Assembly (NCBI GenBank): GCA_030271595.1
Contig: JARXKO010000025.1
Span: forward strand, 1 to 12,674
Origin: Pseudomonadota bacterium
GTDB lineage: Bacteria; Pseudomonadota; Alphaproteobacteria; Sphingomonadales; Sphingomonadaceae
Direction: 5' to 3'
Length of the DNA stretch: 12,674 nucleotides
The notes under the pieces: generated by a model
The model's input: only the letters and a program-made list of their open reading frames with translations
The model's database searches: none
What the model was told of the DNA's origin: nothing
Made by a program: the position numbers and the translations under genes
Part shown: in pieces, positions 1 through 6,440 of the stretch
How positions within the stretch are numbered: position 1 is the stretch's first letter
Layout: each line of letters begins with the position of its first letter

Positions 1-316
1 CCCACAGCATCACCGTCCCGCCGCCATATTCGCCCTTGGGGATGGTGCCTTCGAAAGCGGCATAGCCGAGCGGATGATCCTCGGTGCGCATCGCCAGCCG
101 CTTGTCGGCGGGGTCGATCGACGGCCCGCGCGGCACCGCCCAGCTCTTGAGCACGCCGTCCATCTCAAGCCGGAAATCCCAGTGTAGGCGGCTTGCGTCA
201 TGCTTCTGGACGACGAAGCTATTGCCCTTGGCGCGGCCCTTCGTTCCCTTGGGCTCGGCGGTTTTGGCGAAGTCGCGCTTGGAATTGTAGGTCGCAATGT
301 CGAGCTTGCGCGGCAT
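1..316 (-). CDS. ligD: LigD, ATP-dependent DNA ligase D, N-terminal phosphoesterase domain (cut by window edge)
   Basis: LigD is the multifunctional ligase of bacterial non-homologous end joining and works with Ku at DNA double-strand breaks. Only the first 105 residues are in the window; the gene continues past base 1. The visible part is the 3'-phosphoesterase domain. It carries the metal-site pattern [11 protein letters not shown], giving H39, H45, D47 and R49, and then DHPLGY with H81 and Y85. These match in spacing the catalytic residues known for Pseudomonas LigD (H42, H48, D50, R52, H84, Y88). The ATG at 316 follows the ku stop codon by 4 bases, so the two are very likely translated from one message. 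Whether the ligase and polymerase domains follow cannot be seen; a stand-alone phosphoesterase is the alternative. Confidence 0.93.
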   Translation of the reverse strand, partial: MPRKLDIATYNSKRDFAKTAEPKGTKGRAKGNSFVVQKHDASRLHWDFRLEMDGVLKSWAVPRGPSIDPADKRLAMRTEDHPLGYAAFEGTIPKGEYGGGTVMLW

Positions 317-320
317 TGCG

Positions 321-1181
321 TCAGGCCCGCTTACGCGCCGGCGCCGCTTTCTTCGCCGGAGCCTTCCTCGGCTCTGATTTCTTCGCCGAATCGCCGCTTT
401 CGATACTCTTCTTGAGCGCCGCCATCAGGTCGACGACGTTGGAGCCCTTGGGCACCGCATCCGACGAGCGGTCCTGGATCACGCGCTTGCCCTTTTTCTT
501 GATCTTTTCGGCGATCAGGCCCTGCAGCGCCTCGATATAGCGGTTGTGGAAGGTCGCCGCATCGAAGTCCCCAGCCTTCTTCTCGATCAGCGCCTCGGCC
601 ATTTCGAGCAAGTCTGCCTCGGGTTTGGAGTCGCCGATATCGCGGAAATAGGAGGAGGCCTTGTGCACTTCATCGGCGTAGCGGAGCGTCTCAAGAACCA
701 TCCCGCGGCCGCACGGCTTGAGGCTGACGACATATTCCTGGCCGCGCATCGCGAGCTGGCCGATGCCGACTTTCTTGGTCCGCTTCAGGGCCTCGCGCAG
801 GACGACGAAGGCTTCTTCCGCGAGATCGTCGGCGGGGACCACGAAATAGGGCTTGTCGTAATAAATCGGATCAATGTCGGAGAGGTCGACGAATTGGCTG
901 AGCTCGAGCGTCTTGCGGCTCTCGAGCTTGACCTTCTCGATCTCCTCGGGGTCGAGCAGGACGTATTCGCCCTTGTCGACTTCATAGCCCTTGAGGATGT
1001 CGTCGCGGTCGACGGGCCCAATCCCCGGAACGACCTTTTCATAGCGGACGCGCTGGCCCGACGGCTCGTGAACCTGGTGGAAGGCAATCGATCTGCCAGC
1101 CCGGGTGGCGGGATAGATTTCGACCGGGATGCTGACCAAAGCCAGCTTGATGATTCCCCGCCAGGTGGGTCGCGCCGCCAT
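321..1181 (-). CDS. ku: Ku, DNA end-binding protein of non-homologous end joining
   Basis: This 286-residue protein is a bacterial Ku homodimer subunit, which threads onto DNA ends and recruits LigD. The N-terminus ([20 protein letters not shown]) and the following beta-barrel region through about residue 200 are typical, including the [20 protein letters not shown] and [10 protein letters not shown] stretches. The last 35 or so residues are rich in Lys, Arg, Ala and Pro, the basic tail that modulates DNA binding in many bacterial Ku proteins. A longer reading from 1217 exists. I prefer the ATG at 1181 because GGAG lies 6 bases upstream and the family signature begins right after it; the adjacent ATG at 1184 is possible. 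It lies 39 bases after trpA on the same strand with no terminator visible, and is followed after 4 bases by ligD. Confidence 0.95.
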   Translation of the reverse strand: MAARPTWRGIIKLALVSIPVEIYPATRAGRSIAFHQVHEPSGQRVRYEKVVPGIGPVDRDDILKGYEVDKGEYVLLDPEEIEKVKLESRKTLELSQFVDLSDIDPIYYDKPYFVVPADDLAEEAFVVLREALKRTKKVGIGQLAMRGQEYVVSLKPCGRGMVLETLRYADEVHKASSYFRDIGDSKPEADLLEMAEALIEKKAGDFDAATFHNRYIEALQGLIAEKIKKKGKRVIQDRSSDAVPKGSNVVDLMAALKKSIESGDSAKKSEPRKAPAKKAAPARKRA

Positions 1182-1220
1182 CATTTGCTCCACTAGATAG
1201 GTTCGGTGCCGATTCAATTA

Positions 1221-2012
1221 TCACGAAGCGGAGTCGTTCCCTGTCGCCTGCTTCAAATCGCGCACCAGCGCAGCGACATCACCACCGCCCGCCGCGCAAT
1301 CGACGATCGCCGAGCCGCAAATGACTCCCGCTGCACCGGCGGCAAGCGCTGCACGGACGTGATCGGGAGTGGAGATGCCGAAGCCGAACACCGGCGGCGG
1401 TGCGCCCGCAGCCTTGAGCGCTGCAACCAGCGCAGGATCGAAGCGCGCCTCGGCGTGGGTGCCGGTGATCCCGGCGCGGCTGACGCAATAAGTATAACCT
1501 TGCGACAACCGGGCGATCCGGACAAGCGTGTCCGCCGGAGTGTTCGAGGCCGCGATGAGGACCGGGCCCAGCCCCGCCCCGCGCATCGCCTCGGCCCAAG
1601 GCTCGGCCTCGAACGCGGGCAAATCGGCGATGAGCAGGCTATCGGCGCCCGCTGCGGCCGCCTCATCAAAGAAGCGCTCGCGGCTTCGGGCGACAACCAG
1701 ATTGGCATAAGTGAGGATGCCGATCGGGATATGCGGGTTGCGCTCGCGGACCTTGGCGATGAGCGCGAAGCAATCGGCCGTGCGGACTCCGGCGGCGAGC
1801 GAGCGCTGGGCCGCGGCCTGGATCACCGGGCCGTCGGCAACAGGATCGGAAAAGGGGATTCCGACTTCGATCATATCGGCCCCGGCGGCGATGACCGCGC
1901 CGAGCAAGCCAAGGCTGGTGTCGAGGTCGGGATCGCCGAGCATGAGAAAGGCGCCGAACGCGCCTTCGCCTCTGGCGGCGAGGCGATCGAACATCGCGGC
2001 ATAGCGGCTCAT
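1221..2012 (-). CDS. trpA: Tryptophan synthase alpha subunit
   Basis: TrpA cleaves indole-3-glycerol phosphate to indole and glyceraldehyde 3-phosphate, and indole passes through a tunnel to TrpB. The 263-residue length is normal for this TIM barrel. The catalytic segment [15 protein letters not shown] gives E49 and D60, identical in number to the catalytic Glu49 and Asp60 of the enteric enzyme. The phosphate-binding parts GFGIS and GVICGSAIV are present near residues 214 and 235. The ATG overlaps the trpB stop codon as ATGA (2009-2012), so its translation is probably coupled to trpB, which would favour equal amounts of the two subunits. It is the last trp gene of the run; ku follows after 39 bases. 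Confidence 0.98.
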   Translation of the reverse strand: MSRYAAMFDRLAARGEGAFGAFLMLGDPDLDTSLGLLGAVIAAGADMIEVGIPFSDPVADGPVIQAAAQRSLAAGVRTADCFALIAKVRERNPHIPIGILTYANLVVARSRERFFDEAAAAGADSLLIADLPAFEAEPWAEAMRGAGLGPVLIAASNTPADTLVRIARLSQGYTYCVSRAGITGTHAEARFDPALVAALKAAGAPPPVFGFGISTPDHVRAALAAGAAGVICGSAIVDCAAGGGDVAALVRDLKQATGNDSAS

Positions 2013-3172
2013 GCGGGTCGCCCCAGCAGCGCCTGCGCTTGAGCCACATCCTTGTCGCCGCGACCCGAGAGCCCGACCAGGATCATCTCATCGGGATTGT
2101 CCCTGGCACGCTTCAGCGCATGAGCGAGCGCGTGAGCGGATTCGAAGGCGCACAAGATGCCCTCCTTTTCCGCCAGCAGGCGAAATGCCGACAGCGCCTC
2201 GGCGTCGGTCGCTCCAACATAGCGCGCGCGCCCGCTGTCTTTGAGGTGGGCGTGTTCGGGGCCGACCGCGGGATAATCGAGGCCCGCCGAGACCGACCAG
2301 CTGTCGCTGATCTGTCCGTCTTCATCCTGCAGCACATAGGTCTCGGCGCCGTGGAGGATGCCGGGTCGGCCGCGCAGCAGTGTGGCGCCGTGATCGCCGC
2401 CGTCGAGGCCCTTGCCCGCGGCTTCGACCCCGACCAACGTGACAGCCTCGTCGACGACGAAATCTGCGAACAGCCCGATGGCGTTGGAGCCGCCGCCGAC
2501 GCAGGCCATGACCGTGTCGGGCAAACGTCCTTCGCGCTCGAGGATTTGGGCGCGGGCTTCCTTGCCGATGATGCGCTGGAACTGCCGCACCATCAGCGGA
2601 AAAGGATGCGGACCGGCCGCGGTACCGAGCAGATAATGGGTGGTCGCGAAACTCGCCGACCAGTCACGCAGCGCCTCGTTGATAGCGTCCTTGAGGCCCT
2701 GCGCGCCGCCGGTTACCGGCACCACGGTCGCGCCCATCAATTGCATTCGGAAAACATTGAGCGACTGCCGCTCGACATCCTTGGCACCCATGTAAATTAC
2801 CGTGTCAAAGCCGAACAGGGCGCCGACGATCGCGGTCGCGACGCCATGCTGTCCGGCACCGGTTTCGGCGATCAGCCGGGTCTTGCCCATGCGCCTGGCG
2901 AGCAGCGCCTGACCGAGCACCTGATTGGTCTTGTGCGCGCCGCCGTGGAGCAGATCCTCGCGCTTGAGGTAAATGCGTCCCGGGAGGTTACGGCAGCGAG
3001 TCAGCGGGGTCGGGCGGCCGGCATAATTGGCCAGCAATTCATCGAGCTCGGCGCGGAACGCCGGATCCTCCTCGCTGTCGAGGAAGGCGGCCTCGAGCTG
3101 CTCGATCGCCGGCATCAGGATTTCGGGGACAAAGGCGCCGCCGAAGCGACCGAAGCGTCCGTTCAGGCGCAT
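2009..3172 (-). CDS. trpB: Tryptophan synthase beta subunit
   Basis: TrpB is the PLP enzyme that joins indole with serine to give tryptophan. The 387-residue protein has the PLP lysine in GGAHKTNQ (K81), the catalytic glutamate in [10 protein letters not shown] (E103) and the phosphate-binding loop VGGGSNAIG. An upstream reading extends to 3349, but the extra 59 residues are an Arg-rich out-of-frame shadow of trpCF; the family start [19 protein letters not shown] fixes the ATG at 3172. This ATG lies inside the end of trpCF, overlapping it by 10 bases. From memory, segments such as [11 protein letters not shown] and [20 protein letters not shown] follow the enteric TrpB, whereas the usual alphaproteobacterial form has KREELNHTGAHKVNN at that place. 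Confidence 0.98.
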   Translation of the reverse strand: MRLNGRFGRFGGAFVPEILMPAIEQLEAAFLDSEEDPAFRAELDELLANYAGRPTPLTRCRNLPGRIYLKREDLLHGGAHKTNQVLGQALLARRMGKTRLIAETGAGQHGVATAIVGALFGFDTVIYMGAKDVERQSLNVFRMQLMGATVVPVTGGAQGLKDAINEALRDWSASFATTHYLLGTAAGPHPFPLMVRQFQRIIGKEARAQILEREGRLPDTVMACVGGGSNAIGLFADFVVDEAVTLVGVEAAGKGLDGGDHGATLLRGRPGILHGAETYVLQDEDGQISDSWSVSAGLDYPAVGPEHAHLKDSGRARYVGATDAEALSAFRLLAEKEGILCAFESAHALAHALKRARDNPDEMILVGLSGRGDKDVAQAQALLGRPA

Positions 3173-4551
3173 TGCAAAAGCTCCTGCCTGGAGGGCGAGC
3201 GCACGGCTTCGAACAAGGCCGCGATTTTCGCCGGGTCCTTGCGGCCGGGCGCCTCGTCGACCGCCGAGCCGACATCCACCGCATAAGCGCCGAGCGCGGA
3301 CGCGGCGCGGACATTGTCCGGGCCGATGCCGCCAGCGATGATGCCGCACGCAAGCGCCGGATGGCCGGCGACGCGCTTCCAGTCGAACGCTTTCCCCCCG
3401 CCGCCCGTGCCGTTGTCGAACAATGTGCGGTCCCCGCCACGCAGTGCAACTGTCTCGCTGGCGTCGATCGCGGTCCAGATTTCGCAGTCTTCGGGTAAAG
3501 CTGCGCGGAGCGCGGCAATGTCGGCCGTGGTTTCGTGCCCGTGAAGCTGGACCGCGTGAAGGGCAAGCGAGCGCGCAATGCCGACGACATCGAACGTCGG
3601 CGAATTACGAAATATGCCGACCGGTTTGATGCCGTAAAGTCGCGCAATGTCAGCCAATTGCTTCGCCTGCGCGGCCGTAACGGCACGTGGACTTTCGGGC
3701 ACGAGCACCAGCCCGGCAAAGGTCGCCGGCCGCCCCGCTTCGATGTCGCCAAGACGGTTGAGCCCACACAATTTCACTCGCCCGAAAGCCAGCGTCCGCC
3801 CCGCCTCGGCGGGATCGGTCGAGCGCATCAGCGCGCTGCCAACCAGAAAGCCGTCGACCAGGCCCGATAGCCGGTCGATGTCGCTTCGCCTGCTGATCCC
3901 GGATTCGCATACCAAAGTCCGGCCCCGGGCGAGAGGCGCAAGCCGCTCGGTGGTCGCGAGGTCGACCGAGAGATCGCGGAAATCGCGGTTGTTAATCCCG
4001 ATCAGGGTCGCTCCGAGCGCCAGCGCGCGGTCCATTTCGGCCTTGTCATGGACCTCGACCAGCACATCCATTCCGAAGCGCCGCGCCTCGGCGATGATCG
4101 CCCGCGCTGCTTCGTCATCGAGCAACGACAGCATCGCCAGCACTGCATCGGCGCCGTGCAGCCGCGCCTCGACCACCTGTTCGGGCACAAGAAAGAAATC
4201 CTTGGCCAGGATCGGACCCGAGAATGCGGTTCGAGCGACCGCCAGATCGGCGAGCGAGCCGTCGAACCGCGGGCTATCGATCAACACGCTCAGGGCATCG
4301 GCCACTCGGTCGTACCCGCGCGCGATGGCCGCGACATCGGCGGCGGCGCGGATGACCCCGGCGGACGGCGACGCCTTCTTGATTTCGAAGATGAAACGCG
4401 CGCCCGGCCGGGCGAGTGCATCTTCGAGGCTAAGCGCCGTCCGCGCCGCCTGCGCCCGCATGGCATCGATCGCGACGCCGTCGAAACGGCGGGCGATTTC
4501 CGTGCGCTTGGACGCGGCGATCTCGGCGAGGATTCCGGCTGGCTCAGTCAT
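3163..4551 (-). CDS. trpCF: Bifunctional indole-3-glycerol-phosphate synthase / phosphoribosylanthranilate isomerase (TrpC-TrpF fusion)
   Basis: One 462-residue polypeptide carries two successive TIM barrels. Residues 1 to about 255 are indole-3-glycerol-phosphate synthase, with E56 and K58 in [10 protein letters not shown]117 in ILAKDFF, E166 in VEVHD, GINNRDF at 185-191 and CESGI at 215-219. Residues from about 257 are the isomerase, opening with VKLCGLNR (catalytic C262), then AVQLHGHE and [14 protein letters not shown], whose Asp is the likely catalytic acid, and ending [13 protein letters not shown]. The isomerase acts before the synthase, so the fusion holds two consecutive steps. The order and motifs, especially FDNG-GG-G--FDW, follow E. 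coli TrpCF. The ATG overlaps the trpD end by 8 bases, and the stop lies inside trpB. A fusion here is unusual for an alphaproteobacterium, where trpF is normally a separate gene before trpB. Confidence 0.97.
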   Translation of the reverse strand: MTEPAGILAEIAASKRTEIARRFDGVAIDAMRAQAARTALSLEDALARPGARFIFEIKKASPSAGVIRAAADVAAIARGYDRVADALSVLIDSPRFDGSLADLAVARTAFSGPILAKDFFLVPEQVVEARLHGADAVLAMLSLLDDEAARAIIAEARRFGMDVLVEVHDKAEMDRALALGATLIGINNRDFRDLSVDLATTERLAPLARGRTLVCESGISRRSDIDRLSGLVDGFLVGSALMRSTDPAEAGRTLAFGRVKLCGLNRLGDIEAGRPATFAGLVLVPESPRAVTAAQAKQLADIARLYGIKPVGIFRNSPTFDVVGIARSLALHAVQLHGHETTADIAALRAALPEDCEIWTAIDASETVALRGGDRTLFDNGTGGGGKAFDWKRVAGHPALACGIIAGGIGPDNVRAASALGAYAVDVGSAVDEAPGRKDPAKIAALFEAVRSPSRQELLQCA

Positions 4552-5617
4552 TGCTGGCCTCGACGAAGCGGTCGAGCACTTTGCCGGCGCCGCCCGAGCG
4601 GAGGGCGTGCATCGCGGCGGCTACTCCATCCCTCAAGGTCGCGGCTGTGCCCGCGGTCAGCAGCAAAGCGCCGGCATTAAGCGCGACAATATCGCGTTCG
4701 GCTTGTTCGCCGCCGCCGTGGAGTAAGGATTGCAGCCGGGCGCCGTTCTCGGTCGCATCGCCGCCGGTCACCACGTTCAGCGGCGCGCGCTCGAGGCCAG
4801 CATCCTCGGGCGTGACCTCAATCTCTTCCATTTCGCCGTCGGACAATTTGATCGCCCGGGTCGCGGCGTGGAGCGCGACTTCATCGACTCCGCCGCCGTG
4901 GACTACCAGCGCCTCGCGTACGCCCAGGGCGTCGAGAGTCTGGGCGATGCGCCGGAGCATCCTGGGATCGGCGACGCCGAGCAACTGCACCGGCGGCCGA
5001 GCTGGATTAATGCACGGCCCGAGCAGGTTCATCACCGTCCGCACCTGCAACTGGCGGCGGACCAGGGCGGCATGCTTCATCCCCGGGTGATAGGCCGGCG
5101 CGTAGAGGAAACAGAAGCCGGTTTCGTCGAGCAGGCGCCGGGCGGCCGGCGGCGGCACGTCGAGCCGGGCGCCAAGCGCTTCGAGTACATCGGCCGAACC
5201 GCACAGCGAGCTGACGCTGCGATTGCCGTGCTTGGCGACCGGCAGTCCGGTGGCGGCCGCGACAAAGGCGCTGGCGGTGGAAACGTTGATCATCCCCGAG
5301 CCATCGCCGCCGGTGCCGCAGCAATCGGCGAACAGATAATCGGGTCGATCGAAGGCGGCGGCGGCGGCAGACAAAGCGTGGGCGGCGCCGATCATCTCGT
5401 CGGCCGTTTCGCCTTTCATCCGGAGCGCGATCAGCATCCCCGCGATTTCGGCCGGCTCGAGCTTGCCCAGGACCAGCCGCTCGAACAGATGCTCGCTGTC
5501 TTCGGCGGTCAGATCCTCGCCGGCGAGCAGGCGTGGAAGCGGGTTGGGGACGGGTTGCCCGTCATCGAGATTGCCGATGACGGACGAGGCTGCGGCGTGA
5601 AGAGCGGACTGAAGCAT
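4544..5617 (-). CDS. trpD: Anthranilate phosphoribosyltransferase
   Basis: TrpD transfers the phosphoribosyl group of PRPP to anthranilate. The 357-residue protein has the PRPP loop GTGGDGSGMINVSTASAF, the KHGNRSVSS motif, and VRTVMNLLGPCINP near the anthranilate site. An ATG at 5656 is also in frame, but that extension runs across the attenuator stem and T-run. The ATG at 5617 has AGGA 7 bases upstream and gives the family start, so I chose it. It is the first structural gene after the leader and terminator, and its end overlaps trpCF by 8 bases. Wording such as RPDYLFAD--GTGGDGS and APAYHPG-KHA resembles the TrpD part of the E. coli TrpGD fusion; here it is not fused to a TrpG domain. Confidence 0.97.
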   Translation of the reverse strand: MLQSALHAAASSVIGNLDDGQPVPNPLPRLLAGEDLTAEDSEHLFERLVLGKLEPAEIAGMLIALRMKGETADEMIGAAHALSAAAAAFDRPDYLFADCCGTGGDGSGMINVSTASAFVAAATGLPVAKHGNRSVSSLCGSADVLEALGARLDVPPPAARRLLDETGFCFLYAPAYHPGMKHAALVRRQLQVRTVMNLLGPCINPARPPVQLLGVADPRMLRRIAQTLDALGVREALVVHGGGVDEVALHAATRAIKLSDGEMEEIEVTPEDAGLERAPLNVVTGGDATENGARLQSLLHGGGEQAERDIVALNAGALLLTAGTAATLRDGVAAAMHALRSGGAGKVLDRFVEASND

Positions 5618-5640
5618 GGAAAAATCCTGAATTTCGGGCA

Positions 5641-5664
5641 ATAAAAAACCCGCCATCGGGCGGG
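5641..5664 (-). terminator. Intrinsic terminator of the trp attenuator
   Basis: Read on the minus strand the sequence is CCCGCC-CGAT-GGCGGG followed by TTTTTT, a perfect 6-bp GC stem with a 4-base loop and U-run. It lies 30 bases after the stop codon of the Trp-rich leader peptide and ends 24 bases before trpD. Its 5' arm sits in a longer run of repeated CCCG units (to about 5669), which gives several registers for alternative pairing. A separate perfect 6-bp hairpin, GATCGA/TCGATC (5677-5696), overlaps the leader stop codon and may take part in pausing or in the alternative fold. The position before the first structural gene marks it as an attenuator, not an operon end. The antiterminator fold was not computed. 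Confidence 0.9.
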
Positions 5665-5694
5665 CGGGCAGACGAAGATCGAAGGGTCAGTCGA

Positions 5695-5784
5695 TCAGTC
5701 GTGCCATCGCGCCGCGGGTGCGGGAACGCTCCACCACCACAGGCGGACATTGGCGGTCGCGGCGATGTTGCTCGATTGCTTCAC
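5695..5784 (-). CDS. trpL: trp operon leader peptide (attenuation sensor)
   Basis: This is a 29-codon reading frame with GTG start and TGA stop. It contains three consecutive Trp codons (TGG x3 at 5739-5731, residues 16-18) and a fourth at residue 27, four Trp in 29 residues. When charged tRNA-Trp is scarce, ribosomes would stall on the Trp run and let transcription pass the terminator into trpD. The start is uncertain: there is no ATG in this frame, the GTG has no visible Shine-Dalgarno sequence, and it lies at the predicted transcription start, so it may be read as a leaderless message. An ATG at 5750 is in another frame that lacks the Trp run. Triple-Trp leaders are familiar from alphaproteobacteria, where they normally precede trpE. 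Confidence 0.85.
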   Translation of the reverse strand: MKQSSNIAATANVRLWWWSVPAPAARWHD

Positions 5785-5792
5785 AGGGCGGA

Positions 5793-5821
5793 TTGCTAGG
5801 GGTCGAACCGCCAGCGGTCAA
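5793..5821 (-). promoter_or_regulatory. Candidate sigma-70 promoter of the trp operon
   Basis: On the minus strand TTGACC (5821-5816) is followed after exactly 17 bases by TAGCAA (5798-5793). The -35 box matches five of six consensus bases; the -10 box is weaker. The start site would fall near 5786-5784, at or next to the GTG of trpL. This position, just upstream of the leader, supports the assignment. Confidence 0.55.
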
Positions 5822-5829
5822 GCCGCCGG

Positions 5830-5859
5830 TTGACGCGGCGGCGCTGGCGATGGCATTGG
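5830..5859 (+). promoter_or_regulatory. Candidate promoter of tRNA-Gly, divergent from the trp promoter
   Basis: TTGACG at 5830-5835 is a good -35 box, followed 17-18 bases later by the weak -10 candidates GCATTG or CATTGG. Transcription would begin about a dozen bases before the tRNA. The box is 8 bases from the trp -35 box on the other strand, forming GTCAA-N8-TTGAC. The -10 call is weak. Confidence 0.35.
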
Positions 5860-5877
5860 CGCGGACGCCCGAAACGG

Positions 5878-5951
5878 GCGGGTGTAGCTCAATGGTAGAG
5901 CAGAAGCCTTCCAAGCTTACGACGAGGGTTCGATTCCCTTCACCCGCTCCA
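5878..5951 (+). tRNA. tRNA-Gly(UCC)
   Basis: The 74-base cloverleaf includes an encoded CCA. The acceptor stem GCGGGTG pairs with CACCCGC, the D arm is GCTC-AATGGTA-GAGC, and the anticodon loop CTTCCAA gives anticodon TCC, reading GGA and GGG. The T arm is GAGGG-TTCGATT-CCCTT. The outermost anticodon-stem pair is G-A, and one T-stem pair is a G-U wobble. A perfect 6-bp hairpin CGCCCG-AAA-CGGGCG (5866-5880) overlaps the first three bases of the tRNA and could interact with 5' processing. Confidence 0.96.
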
Positions 5952-5963
5952 ATCCCAGCAGTC

Positions 5964-6047
5964 CGGGGGGCTGTTGGATGGAGCGCCGGAGCGAAGCTAC
6001 AGGCGACAACAGGCCTACCCACGGCTTAAGCCGTTGACAGCCCCCCG
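5964..6047. repeat. Long-range inverted repeat in the spacer between two tRNA genes
   Basis: CGGGGGGCTGT (5964-5974) and ACAGCCCCCCG (6037-6047) are perfect 11-base inverted copies enclosing 62 bases. Inside, ACGGCTTAAGCCGT (6021-6034) is a perfect 14-base palindrome, and CTGTTG (5971-5976) could instead pair with CAACAG (6007-6012). The spacer has no credible reading frame. It could be a processing structure of a joint tRNA transcript or a small structured RNA; no T-run follows, so a terminator is unlikely. Confidence 0.7.
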
Positions 6048-6081
6048 CCTCGCCGCCATGTCGCCCGCCTGCCGAGAGCAT

Positions 6082-6167
6082 GGACAGGTGGCCGAGTGGT
6101 TAAAGGCAGCAGACTGTAAATCTGCCCGCGCAAGCGTACGCTGGTTCGAATCCAGCCCTGTCCACCA
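6082..6167 (+). tRNA. tRNA-Tyr(GUA)
   Basis: This 86-base class II tRNA has acceptor stem GGACAGG with CCTGTCC, discriminator A and encoded CCA. The anticodon arm is GCAGA-CTGTAAA-TCTGC with anticodon GTA. A long variable arm (CCGCGCAAGCGTACGC region) and T arm GCTGG-TTCGAAT-CCAGC complete it. It reads both tyrosine codons. It lies 130 bases after tRNA-Gly on the same strand and may share its transcript. Its 3' end faces the lower-GC NO module, the classic position for an integration site, but I found no duplicate of its 3' end within the window. Confidence 0.97.
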
Positions 6168-6268
6168 TCACAAAGTTAGCGGTTTTAGCCATTACTGACC
6201 GCCGCGGATGGCTATTAAGTACTCACTCCGCCTTTTCGACGCTTTCACGTGATCAGTCTTACTTTTCC

Positions 6269-6318
6269 GCCAATTTCCGTTGGCTCTCCGCGCTTCCGCG
6301 CTACATGGCCGATACATG
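6269..6318. promoter_or_regulatory. Possible operator region upstream of norZ
   Basis: The 273 bases between tRNA-Tyr and norZ hold no gene I can support. Two symmetric elements stand out: a perfect dyad GCCAA-N6-TTGGC (6269-6284), and a direct repeat TACATG at 6302 and 6313, 11 bases apart, about one helical turn. Either could bind a regulator. Neither matches the FNR/NnrR pattern TTG-N8-CAA, and no clear sigma-54 promoter is present. A weak hairpin TAGCCAT/ATGGCTA (6186-6214) follows tRNA-Tyr. Confidence 0.3.
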
Positions 6319-6368
6319 ATGAGACACAAATTGGCGCGGCATGATCCTCGTCAGCCGCTCGATCCCTT

Positions 6369-6396
6369 ATGTCTGCTTTCGACCCATTGCGGACAT
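6369..6396. repeat. Palindromic intergenic repeat, copy 1
   Basis: ATGTCTGCTTTCGACCCATTGCGGACAT forms a stem TGTCTGC/GCGGACA (one G-U pair) around a loop. Similar copies occur at 10214 and 12249, and this element is, as I recall, widespread between genes in sphingomonads. Its ATG is in frame with norZ and would add residues MSAFDPLRTLA to the protein. I treat that as a chance translation of the repeat. Confidence 0.75.
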
Positions 6397-6440
6397 TAGC
6401 ATTCTCCCGTTCAGCGGTGTATCGCTATTTCCAGATAACG

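Noticed and set aside
546..1196. Plus-strand open frame of 216 codons antisense to ku
   Set aside because: It mirrors the Ku coding strand in a GC-rich gene and has no domain wording of its own; Ku is certain.
2039..3286. Plus-strand open frame of 415 codons antisense to trpB
   Set aside because: TrpB fills the minus strand with all family motifs; the antisense frame is an open shadow caused by codon bias.
4730..5644. Plus-strand open frame of 304 codons antisense to trpD
   Set aside because: Same reason; it shows no recognisable motifs and runs to the attenuator stem.
5717..5750. ATG at 5750 as the start of the trp leader peptide
   Set aside because: It opens a different frame that reads through the TGG run as Gly codons and continues past the terminator, so it cannot sense tryptophan.
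6328..6350. Sigma-54 promoter before norZ (TTGGCGCGGCATGATC)
   Set aside because: A GG element is present, but there is no TGC at the required spacing for the -12 box.
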